The position numbers were made by a program, and so were the translations under genes. This document shows positions 15,510-20,736 of a stretch of 20,736 nt of DNA, one piece after another; the first letter of the stretch is position 1; each line of letters begins with the position of its first letter. The DNA comes from an uncultured bacterium (lineage in GTDB: Bacteria; Actinomycetota; Coriobacteriia; Coriobacteriales; Coriobacteriaceae): the NCBI GenBank assembly GCA_905216045.1, contig CAJMSL010000022.1, positions 1-20,736 of the forward strand, in the 5' to 3' direction. The notes beneath the pieces were generated by a model. It was not told the origin of the DNA. It made no database searches and saw nothing but the letters and a program-made list of their open reading frames with translations.

Positions 15510-15655
15510 TATTCCGCCCCCCGCGGAGCAACTGGGTGAACCGTCGCGTTTATTTAGGGAGCCCACACAGTCGTACCTAGTACAGGTATCCTTCGTTGTT
15601 AAGGACGCTGGAACAGTCGATGAGGGCACCCACCTGTTTTAGGTGGGTTCATTTT
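15510..15655 (+). ncRNA. Probable structured non-coding RNA, candidate 6S RNA
   Basis: A non-coding stretch of about 145 nt lies between a plausible promoter and a clean terminator. It contains short hairpins (tacct/aggta at about 15573-15590 and tcctt/aaggA at about 15588-15605) and a possible long-range pairing of tgggtg (near 15533) with caccca (15627-15632). The latter bases also belong to the terminator stem. Size, an independent transcription unit and the small terminal hairpins would fit a 6S RNA, which sequesters RNA polymerase holoenzyme, and the terminator style is one I associate with 6S genes from memory. I could not match a consensus by eye. SRP RNA, tmRNA and RNase P signatures are absent. 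A leader or another class, such as the Collinsella-1 motif, remains possible. Confidence 0.45.
15628..15655 (+). terminator. Intrinsic terminator of the 15.5 kb RNA
   Basis: The perfect 8-bp stem acccacct/aggtgggt (15628-15635 with 15641-15648) closes the loop gtttt and is followed by TCATTTT. The stem is GC-rich and its position ends the RNA more than 200 nt before the next gene. Confidence 0.8.
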
Positions 15656-15784
15656 CGTAACGTGGGGGGTGGTTTTCTTTTGCCGAAAATCACCATACAG
15701 TCCATATGGATCCCCGCCGGCATCCCGACAAGCCATCGACAACATCCCAATATCTGGTAAGCGCGTGATTATCGCTGCGTGCAA

Positions 15785-15814
15785 TTACATGCACCCCCCT
15801 TGGTCGAGTATTAT
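15785..15814 (+). promoter_or_regulatory. Probable promoter of the WecA-like transferase gene
   Basis: TTACAT (15785-15790) and TATTAT (15809-15814) are separated by 18 nt. Transcription from about 15821 would leave a 65-nt leader before the ATG at 15886. The stretch between the RNA terminator and this promoter (15656-15784) shows no gene or clear structure. Confidence 0.4.
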
Positions 15815-15885
15815 GGTTCGGCTATGCCCTTTGCGCATGGCGTTCTTCTGACCTTTTCCTTCGACGCTTGGCGGTTTTTAGATTC

Positions 15886-17085
15886 ATGGCTTCATCCCCG
15901 AGCTACATACCGTACCTATGCGTGGCAGCGGCGGCTTTTATCACGACCTTCCTCGCGGTGCCCCTGGTCAAGCGCTTGGCAATTAAGCTCGATGCCGTCG
16001 ACTATCCTTCTAAGCGCCGCATCAACACCAAGCCCATCCCGCGTTTGGGCGGAACGGCGGTGTTTTTGGGCCTGGTCGTTGCCTGCATTGTGCAAATCCT
16101 AGGCACCTGGTACCTAGGCTGGCCACCCGTCCTGGTACCGCACCCGCGCCTTCACATTAGCTATCCCATGCTGGCGCTCTCCTTTACCGTCATCTTTGCG
16201 ACCGGCGCTATCGACGACGTCTTCCAGCTCACGCCCAAGCAAAAGCTGGCCGGACAGGTCCTCGCCGCGCTTATCGCCTGCATGGGCGGCCTAAAAATCG
16301 GCGTCATCGTCAACCCGTTTGCTCCCGGCGAGATCATGCTCGGATGGCTCGCCTACCCCATTACCGTGATCTATCTGGTGGCATTCACTAACATCATTAA
16401 CCTCATCGACGGCCTCGACGGCTTGGCCACGGGCATCTGCGGCATCGCGTCGTTCACCATGTTTTCGATGGCCGTTCTCTCGGGCCGCATCGACGCCGCC
16501 GCGCTCTCCATTGCGCTCTTTGGCGCCTGTCTGGCCTTTTTGCGCTACAACTTCAACCCCGCAAGCATCTTCTTGGGCGACTCGGGGTCGCTGCTTCTGG
16601 GCTTTGCGCTGGGCTCCATCTCGCTGCTCAACGTGAGCCGCACCGCCGCACTCACCTCGCTTATCATTCCGCTCATCGTTGCCGGCGTGCCCATCATCGA
16701 CACGTTCAGCGCCATCGTGCGCCGCAAGCGCGCCCACATTAGCATCGGGCAGGCCGACAAGGGCCACATCCACCACCGCCTGATCCAAGAAGGCTACAAC
16801 CAAAAACAGGCCGTGCTGCTCATCTATGCCTGGTGCATCATGCTTTCGGCCGGCGCCGCCGCGATTAACCAGGTCGAAGTGCCCATGCGTGTGCTCATCT
16901 TTACCGTGCTCGCCATTGGCTCGGCGGCCTTCGCCAAGCACCTGCACCTGTTTGAACCCGTACTACGCCACCATTACAACAAGCGCACGCACGAGGACGA
17001 ACTGGTCACCCCCGACGACCCCGCTTTTAAGCAGGAGGAGCAGGCAGCCGAGGCGCGCAAAGAAGAGCGCCACCACAAGCTCTAG
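15886..17085 (+). CDS. Undecaprenyl-phosphate sugar-1-phosphate transferase, WecA/TagO/MraY family
   Basis: Enzymes of this family move a sugar-1-phosphate, usually N-acetylglucosamine-1-phosphate, from a UDP-sugar to undecaprenyl phosphate at the inner membrane face and so start cell-wall glycan or teichoic-acid-like polymer synthesis. The 399-residue product is polytopic, with about ten to eleven hydrophobic segments. Diagnostic motifs are YPSKRRINTKPIPRLGG (40-56), the Asp pair in GAIDDVF (108-114), NLIDGLDGLATG (172-183), FLGDSGS (229-235) and HIHHRL (294-299). These favour WecA/TagO over MraY. The C-terminal 35 residues are a charged cytoplasmic tail. The ATG at 15886 is chosen over a TTG at 15868; neither has a clear ribosome-binding site. 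No glycan cluster surrounds it; trpS follows after 170 nt. Confidence 0.92.
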   Translation: MASSPSYIPYLCVAAAAFITTFLAVPLVKRLAIKLDAVDYPSKRRINTKPIPRLGGTAVFLGLVVACIVQILGTWYLGWPPVLVPHPRLHISYPMLALSFTVIFATGAIDDVFQLTPKQKLAGQVLAALIACMGGLKIGVIVNPFAPGEIMLGWLAYPITVIYLVAFTNIINLIDGLDGLATGICGIASFTMFSMAVLSGRIDAAALSIALFGACLAFLRYNFNPASIFLGDSGSLLLGFALGSISLLNVSRTAALTSLIIPLIVAGVPIIDTFSAIVRRKRAHISIGQADKGHIHHRLIQEGYNQKQAVLLIYAWCIMLSAGAAAINQVEVPMRVLIFTVLAIGSAAFAKHLHLFEPVLRHHYNKRTHEDELVTPDDPAFKQEEQAAEARKEERHHKL

Positions 17086-17255
17086 GGCAAGCTGCCGAGG
17101 ATGCGCCAAGGCACCGTTAGCCAAGCGCGGCCGCGCCGCACCCATCGCACTTGACGCAGCACGCGCGTCCCTCTCCCGCCCCTCTCCTACTTACGCACCG
17201 CCCCTCCAATAAACGCGCTATCATCTTGACCCATGAACATACGTAAGGAGCAATC

Positions 17256-18305
17256 ATGCCAAACGAGAACAGCTACGAAGTCGCGCTGCAAAAGAGCAAC
17301 GCCATTCGCGAGGGCCTGGCCAAGACGCCCGAGAAGTTCACCATGCTCACCGGCGACCGCCCCACCGGCCGTCTGCACCTGGGCCACTACTTCGGCACCC
17401 TCAAGGGCCGTGTTGAGCTGCAGAACATGGGCGCCAAGACCAACGTGCTCATCGCCGACTACCAGGTCATCACCGATCGCGACACGACCGAGCACATCCA
17501 GGACAACGTGTACAACATGGTCATGGACTACCTTGCCTGCGGCATCGACCCCGACAAGACCATGATCTACGCTCACTCCGCCGTGCCCGCCGCCAACCAG
17601 CTCATGCTGCCGTTCCTGTCGCTGGTCTCCGAGGCCGAGCTGGCGCGCAATCCCACGGTCAAGGCCGAGATGGAGGCCTCGGGCCACGAGCTTACCGGCC
17701 TTCTGCTCACCTACCCGGTGCACCAGGCCTGCGACATTCTGTTCTGCAAGGGCAACGTCGTGCCCGTCGGTCGCGACCAGCTGCCGCACATCGAGCTCAC
17801 CCGCACCATCGCCCGCCGCTTTAACAACCGCTACGGCAAGGTATTTCCCGAGGTCGACGCATTGCTGTCCGAGACCCCGCTGCTTCCCGGCCTTGACGGT
17901 CGCAAGATGAGCAAGAGCTACGGCAACGCCATCAATATCTCGATGACCGCCGAGGAGACGGCCAAACGCATCAAGAAGAGCCAGACCGACTCCGAGCGCA
18001 TGATCACGTTCGATCCCGAGAACCGCCCCGGCGTGTCTGGCCTGCTTTCGACAGCCGCCATCTGCACCGGTCGCTCCGAGGTCGAGATTGCCGAGGAGAT
18101 CGGCATGGGCGGCTCCGGCCAGCTCAAGAAGTACGTGACCGAGGCCGTCAACGAGTACTTCGCACCGATCCGCGAGCGTCGCCAGCGCTACGAGAACGAT
18201 CTGGACTATGTGAAGGACGTCCTGCACGAGGGCAACCGTCGCGCCAACGAGATCGCCGATCAGACCCTGGCAGAGGTTCAGGACGCCATGGGCATGGTGT
18301 ACTAG
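17256..18305 (+). CDS. trpS: Tryptophanyl-tRNA synthetase
   Basis: This class I synthetase charges tRNA-Trp. The 349-residue protein has the HIGH-type motif HLGH (41-44) within GDRPTGRLHLGHYFGT and the signature GRKMSKSYGN, with KMSKS at about 217-221. The ATG at 17256 has AAGGAG at a good 6 nt. The 170-bp gap to the preceding transferase holds no obvious terminator. A TATCAT box at 17219-17224 could be a -10, but no -35 stands at proper distance, so a separate promoter is uncertain. There is no T-box (no GGTGG-type core) upstream. Its transcript should end at the terminator 18341-18368. Confidence 0.97.
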   Translation: MPNENSYEVALQKSNAIREGLAKTPEKFTMLTGDRPTGRLHLGHYFGTLKGRVELQNMGAKTNVLIADYQVITDRDTTEHIQDNVYNMVMDYLACGIDPDKTMIYAHSAVPAANQLMLPFLSLVSEAELARNPTVKAEMEASGHELTGLLLTYPVHQACDILFCKGNVVPVGRDQLPHIELTRTIARRFNNRYGKVFPEVDALLSETPLLPGLDGRKMSKSYGNAINISMTAEETAKRIKKSQTDSERMITFDPENRPGVSGLLSTAAICTGRSEVEIAEEIGMGGSGQLKKYVTEAVNEYFAPIRERRQRYENDLDYVKDVLHEGNRRANEIADQTLAEVQDAMGMVY

Positions 18306-18340
18306 ACCGATCTGCTGGCTTGAGCTTTCGATTGCTTTAG

Positions 18341-18368
18341 GGCGGGCGCTACGGCGTCCGCCTTTTTT
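18341..18368 (+). terminator. Intrinsic terminator of trpS
   Basis: A 9-bp GC stem with one G-U pair (18341-18349 with 18354-18362) closes the loop tacg and is followed by six T residues. A second short hairpin, ggagccg/cggctcc (18369-18375 with 18384-18390), directly follows. Confidence 0.9.
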
Positions 18369-18415
18369 GGAGCCGGACCGCTTCGGCTCCGTCCATCGCA
18401 CCCCCTCGACAAACA

Positions 18416-18457
18416 GGAACAGGCCCGCCGGCAGCTAGTTGCCAGCGGGCCTGTTCC
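18416..18457. repeat. Isolated 18-bp stem-loop without T-tract
   Basis: Arms 18416-18433 and 18440-18457 pair over 18 bp with one mismatch that becomes G-U on minus-strand RNA, with loop gctagt. No run of T follows on either strand, so it is not an ordinary terminator. It lies in the 273-bp gene-free stretch 18369-18641 between the trpS terminator and palindrome copy 3. That stretch holds, besides this hairpin, only a possible 19-codon frame at 18492-18551. Confidence 0.5.
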
Positions 18458-18641
18458 CGAAGTACACCGTTGAATCGCACAGAGGGAAGGAATGCGAATC
18501 AAACTCAACAGGGCAGGCTTTTTCATCGCCTATTGCCTGCTCCGTTGCTGAAACCAATATAGTTCACCGTGGTTTACTTTCTGACGGCAAAGTACGCCAC
18601 CACACCTTCTCCATAAGTTAGCTCCGGTAAACCTGCAACGG

Positions 18642-18682
18642 AAAACCACCACAAAGGGGGCAGGCACCTTTGTGGTGGTTTT
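18642..18682 (+). repeat. Dispersed palindrome copy 3, terminator of ogt
   Basis: Perfect 16-bp arms (18642-18657 and 18667-18682) enclose loop gggcaggca, one base different from copy 1. It lies 16 nt past the minus-strand ogt stop codon. Minus-strand RNA would form the hairpin and end in UUUU. Its loop orientation is opposite to the gene it follows, so function does not depend on loop direction. Confidence 0.85.
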
Positions 18683-18698
18683 GACCACGGCAGAGCCG

Positions 18699-19019
18699 CT
18701 AGAGTCCGGCAGGCCAGCGACAGGCGGCCAAGTCGACGCGCATGTCGTCCTTAAACGCCACACCCTCCCCCAGCAGAAGCTCACGTTGAGCATCGGGCCC
18801 GCCAAAGGCAAAGCCCTCACAGATACGGCCGTCGGCAAACACCACGCGGTGACAGGGAATCTCGCCGGGGCGCGGATTGCTGTGCAGCGCGTAGCCCACG
18901 TACCGCGCACTCCGCGGACGACCGGCGAGCAGCGCCACCTGACCGTAGGTGGCGACCATCCCCTCGGGAATCTGCTCGACCACCTCGTACACCCGTTCAA
19001 AAAAGCCCTCAGACGCCAT
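18699..19019 (-). CDS. Single-domain O6-alkylguanine-DNA alkyltransferase-like protein
   Basis: The protein resembles the DNA-binding and active-site domain of O6-methylguanine-DNA methyltransferase (Ogt/Ada C-terminal domain), which transfers alkyl groups from guanine to its own cysteine. The chosen ATG at 19019, with GGGAG 6 nt upstream, gives 106 residues. The frame continues up to 19058, but that would start inside palindrome copy 4 and is rejected. The motif GEIPCHRVV keeps the acceptor cysteine (Cys56), whereas non-enzymatic alkyltransferase-like (Atl/YbaZ) proteins have Trp there. The usual N-terminal domain is absent, as in Atl proteins. It lies between palindrome copies 3 and 4 and downstream of degV on the same strand. 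It may be an active minimal repair enzyme or an Atl-type damage sensor. Confidence 0.85.
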   Translation of the reverse strand: MASEGFFERVYEVVEQIPEGMVATYGQVALLAGRPRSARYVGYALHSNPRPGEIPCHRVVFADGRICEGFAFGGPDAQRELLLGEGVAFKDDMRVDLAACRWPAGL

Positions 19020-19045
19020 TGCTCGCTCCCTTCCACCCGGAAAAG

Positions 19046-19090
19046 CATAAACCACCACAAAGGTGCCTGTCCCCTTTGTGGTGGTTTATG
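19046..19090 (-). repeat. Dispersed palindrome copy 4 with extended 18-bp stem, terminator of degV
   Basis: Arms 19046-19063 and 19073-19090 are perfectly complementary over 18 bp around loop tgcctgtcc, the complement of the ggacaggca loop, so this copy is inserted in the opposite direction. The outer bases are cata/tatg instead of aaaa/tttt, with pairing kept on both sides. It begins 9 nt past the degV stop codon (19100) on the minus strand and ends 27 nt before the ogt start. Confidence 0.85.
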
Positions 19091-19099
19091 GCAGATCGG

Positions 19100-19954
19100 T
19101 TAGTTGGCGGGATGGAAGAAGGCTACGGCTACGGCGCCGGGGCCTACGTGGGTACCGATGGTGGCGCCAATGGTGTGAACGGGCAGTTCGCCCTCGGTGT
19201 GACCAGCCCACAGCGCAGCGCTGTCCTCGATATACTTCTTGAGCACCGCGTCCGAAAGGCCCGTGTAGCCGAGCGCCAGCGGCATAGAAAAGTCGACGCC
19301 GCCCGCCTGCTCAACCTTCTGGTTCAACAGGTTGCGGCCGTTCTTGGAGCCGCGTGCCTTGCCCAGCTGCACGATCAGACCGTCCTCCGCTGCCACCACG
19401 GGCTTCACGTTGAGCAGCGTACCCACAGCACCAGCCGCAGCAGACAGGCGACCGCCGCGAACGAGGTACTCAAGCGTCTCGAGCAGGCCGATGACGACAA
19501 CACGGTCGCGCACGGCCTCGACAGCCGCCGCGATCTGAGCCGCGCCTTGGCCCTCGTCCACCAAACGCCGCGCGTACTCAACCAGCACGCGCTCGCCCAG
19601 GGTAACGTTATTGCTATCCACCACATACACATCGCCGCCCGGCGCCTCGGCAAGTGCGGTGCGGGCACTTTGGTTGGTGCCCGAAAGCTTAGCGCCCACG
19701 GTAATAATCACGGCTTCGTCGCCGGCCTCACGTGCTTCGGCAATCGCCTGCGAAAAGGCGTACGGGTTGACCTGACCGGTCTTGGGCAGCTCGTCGCGCT
19801 CGACCAGCATCTCGTAAAAGCGCTGGTGATCGATGTCGACGCCATCCATGTACACATCGGTGCCAAAGGTGACGGATAGCGGCAGGACGGATAGTGCCGG
19901 ATGCTCCGCAGGCGACATATCGCTCGCGGAGTCGGTAATGATACGGACGGACAT
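19100..19954 (-). CDS. DegV-family fatty acid-binding protein
   Basis: DegV/FakB proteins bind a fatty acid and present it to the kinase FakA for phosphorylation, feeding exogenous fatty acids into phospholipids. The 284-residue product has the family's expected length. It shows ITDSASDMS (6-14), the KTGQVNP loop (58-64), SGTNQSA (91-97), TLEYLVRGGRLS (160-171) and the C-terminal IGTHVGPGAVAVAF (266-279), all matching lipid-contact regions of the family. The ATG at 19954 has AAAGGA 6 nt upstream; extending to 20002 adds 16 basic, unconserved residues. Upstream by 120 nt on the same strand is a MarR regulator, which may control it. No fakA is in the window, so fatty-acid specificity is not known. 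Confidence 0.93.
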   Translation of the reverse strand: MSVRIITDSASDMSPAEHPALSVLPLSVTFGTDVYMDGVDIDHQRFYEMLVERDELPKTGQVNPYAFSQAIAEAREAGDEAVIITVGAKLSGTNQSARTALAEAPGGDVYVVDSNNVTLGERVLVEYARRLVDEGQGAAQIAAAVEAVRDRVVVIGLLETLEYLVRGGRLSAAAGAVGTLLNVKPVVAAEDGLIVQLGKARGSKNGRNLLNQKVEQAGGVDFSMPLALGYTGLSDAVLKKYIEDSAALWAGHTEGELPVHTIGATIGTHVGPGAVAVAFFHPAN

Positions 19955-20074
19955 AGCGAATCCTTTCTTGCGCGGACCACGCGCAGGGAATTTTGACAGC
20001 AAGATCCCAGCGCGACACGCACGCTCAAATAGGAACTGTGCAGTTGTTGATTAGAAGCAAGTACCAGCGCGGCT

Positions 20075-20524
20075 CTACATCTCGCGCAGGGTGTTGAGAA
20101 TCGTGCGCAGCGACGCATACATCTGCTCGCGCTGCTCCACACCCATAGCCTTACCGGTGGTATCGAGCACCTCGCGAATGATGCGGTCCGCCTCGCTCAT
20201 GCTCTCGCCGCCCAGAGCGGTCAGGCGCACCGGAGCACGGTACTTAACGGCGGCATCGCCCGAATCATCGACCTCGACGTAGCCACCCTCCTCCAGATGC
20301 GCGAGCGTACGCGAGACGGCGGCGCGGGTCACGCCTGCCATGCGAGCCAGGTCGGCGCCAGTCAGGCCGTCCTTGCTGCGCTCAAGATAGTACAGGCACA
20401 TGACGTCGGAGCCCTTGAGACCCAGCCTTGCGCCCTCAGACGTCTTAATGCGCTGGATCTCCTTGTAGAGCCCGCTGATCAGTCCGACAAAGTCCTCGAA
20501 ACGTGTCTCGTCGTTCTGTTGCAT
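20075..20524 (-). CDS. MarR-family transcriptional regulator
   Basis: This 149-residue protein has the MarR fold: N-terminal dimer helices (1-50), a winged helix-turn-helix at about 54-82 (LTGADLARMAGVTRAAVSRT), a beta-wing at 83-102 and C-terminal dimerisation helices. MarR proteins usually repress promoters near their own gene and let go when a small molecule binds. It lies 120 nt upstream of degV on the same strand, and a lipid-related ligand would suit that neighbour, but this is inference. The ATG at 20524 has an AAAGG site about 12 nt upstream, rather far. A palindrome resembling an operator lies at 20558-20578. Confidence 0.92.
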   Translation of the reverse strand: MQQNDETRFEDFVGLISGLYKEIQRIKTSEGARLGLKGSDVMCLYYLERSKDGLTGADLARMAGVTRAAVSRTLAHLEEGGYVEVDDSGDAAVKYRAPVRLTALGGESMSEADRIIREVLDTTGKAMGVEQREQMYASLRTILNTLREM

Positions 20525-20557
20525 GGGAGACGACCGCCTTTCGCTTGCATAATGCTA

Positions 20558-20578
20558 ACGGGTAAACATCTTAACCGT
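20558..20578. promoter_or_regulatory. Candidate MarR operator palindrome
   Basis: The arms acgggtaa (20558-20565) and ttaaccgt (20571-20578) match at seven of eight positions with a 5-nt spacer, forming a 21-bp dyad about 34 nt before the MarR gene start. MarR proteins typically bind such 16-20 bp dyads next to their own gene. The adjoining bases gcattatgc (20547-20555) include a -10-like CATTAT. Confidence 0.35.
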
Positions 20579-20628
20579 ACCCAGCGGCCGCCAGCCCTGC
20601 ACGCCTCATTTGTTAACTCATCAACATA

Positions 20629-20669
20629 AAAACCACCACAAAGGGGACAGGCACCATTGTGGTGGTTTT
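20629..20669 (+). repeat. Dispersed palindrome copy 5, with one arm mismatch
   Basis: Arms 20629-20644 and 20654-20669 enclose loop ggacaggca as in copy 1. Base A at 20656 breaks one pair, opposite A20642. It lies 28 nt past the putative stop at 20698-20700, between that gene end and the MarR gene. The right flank gacc is shared with copy 3. Confidence 0.8.
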
Positions 20670-20697
20670 GACCGTCGAGTTTGATCCGCAGACTTCG

Positions 20698-20736
20698 CTA
20701 CAGCTCCACGCAAGGATTGTCGCGGGTCACAAGCGT
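20698..20736 (-). CDS. Possible C-terminus of a minus-strand gene cut by the window edge
   Basis: On the minus strand twelve codons (TLVTRDNPCVEL) lead to a TAG at 20698-20700. Palindrome copy 5 follows as the expected terminator, the layout seen at the other copies. The fragment is too short to identify, and the frame is chosen only because it has an in-frame stop at a likely gene end. Confidence 0.3.
   Translation of the reverse strand, partial: TLVTRDNPCVEL

Noticed and set aside
15510..15655. SRP RNA, tmRNA or RNase P RNA at the 15.5 kb locus
   Set aside because: The GGAAGG/AGCAGCC loop of SRP RNA, the tRNA-like ends of tmRNA and the conserved GAGGAAAGTC of RNase P RNA are all absent.
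19020..19058. Upstream ATG of the ogt frame at 19058
   Set aside because: It lies inside palindrome copy 4 and lacks a ribosome-binding site; the ATG at 19019 has GGGAG at proper spacing.
7197..20669. Palindrome copies considered as a CRISPR array
   Set aside because: The copies are hundreds to thousands of bases apart, lie in separate intergenic regions in both orientations, and have no regular spacers or cas genes.

Overview
This window looks like chromosome from a high-GC Actinomycetota gut bacterium of the class Coriobacteriia, most likely Collinsella or a close relative. The basis is the high GC content, a Rho with a very long basic/acidic N-terminal extension, a CarD-family regulator, and a dispersed short palindrome that I associate with Collinsella from memory. 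The genus is an inference; the class is firmer. Gene content is mostly housekeeping. No prophage, transposase gene or CRISPR array is visible.

Layout. 1-1107: a two-helix membrane protein of unknown function on the minus strand, running off the left edge. 1351-4146: rho (minus), with its terminator and a probable promoter. 4230-4379: a 150-bp MITE-like element with 26-bp inverted ends. 4426-6355: argS (minus) and its terminator. 6356-6697: the divergent argS/carD control region. 6698-7891: carD and an HD-domain hydrolase (plus). 7961-13591: proA (minus), a proline iminopeptidase (plus), proB (minus) and a nicotinate phosphoribosyltransferase (minus). 13676-14271: a coiled-coil, tail-anchored small protein and tRNA-Ala(CGC), both minus. 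14422-15360: a PflX-like radical SAM protein (minus). 15462-15655: a probable structured RNA with its own promoter and terminator, possibly 6S RNA. 15886-18305: a WecA/TagO-type sugar-phosphate transferase and trpS (plus). 18699-20524: ogt, degV and a MarR regulator (minus). 20698-20736: perhaps the last codons of another minus-strand gene.

The most distinctive feature is a family of five nearly identical 41-bp palindromes at 7197, 7907, 18642, 19046 and 20629. Each has 16-18-bp arms and a 9-nt loop of the type ggacaggca. Each lies a short distance after a stop codon, where it probably works as a terminator in either direction. They look like REP/RAYT-type non-autonomous repeats that have become the local 3'-end signal. 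A related tandem 27-bp GTCCCC/GCCGGC repeat lies between the iminopeptidase gene and proB.

Functionally, proA and proB (proline synthesis) are separated by an oppositely transcribed prolyl aminopeptidase gene (proline release from peptides), so the segment joins synthesis and salvage. The WecA-like enzyme starts undecaprenyl-linked glycan synthesis. ArgS, TrpS, tRNA-Ala, Rho and CarD serve translation and transcription. The 15.5 kb RNA, the MITE-like element and the palindrome family are the parts least explained by known genes.
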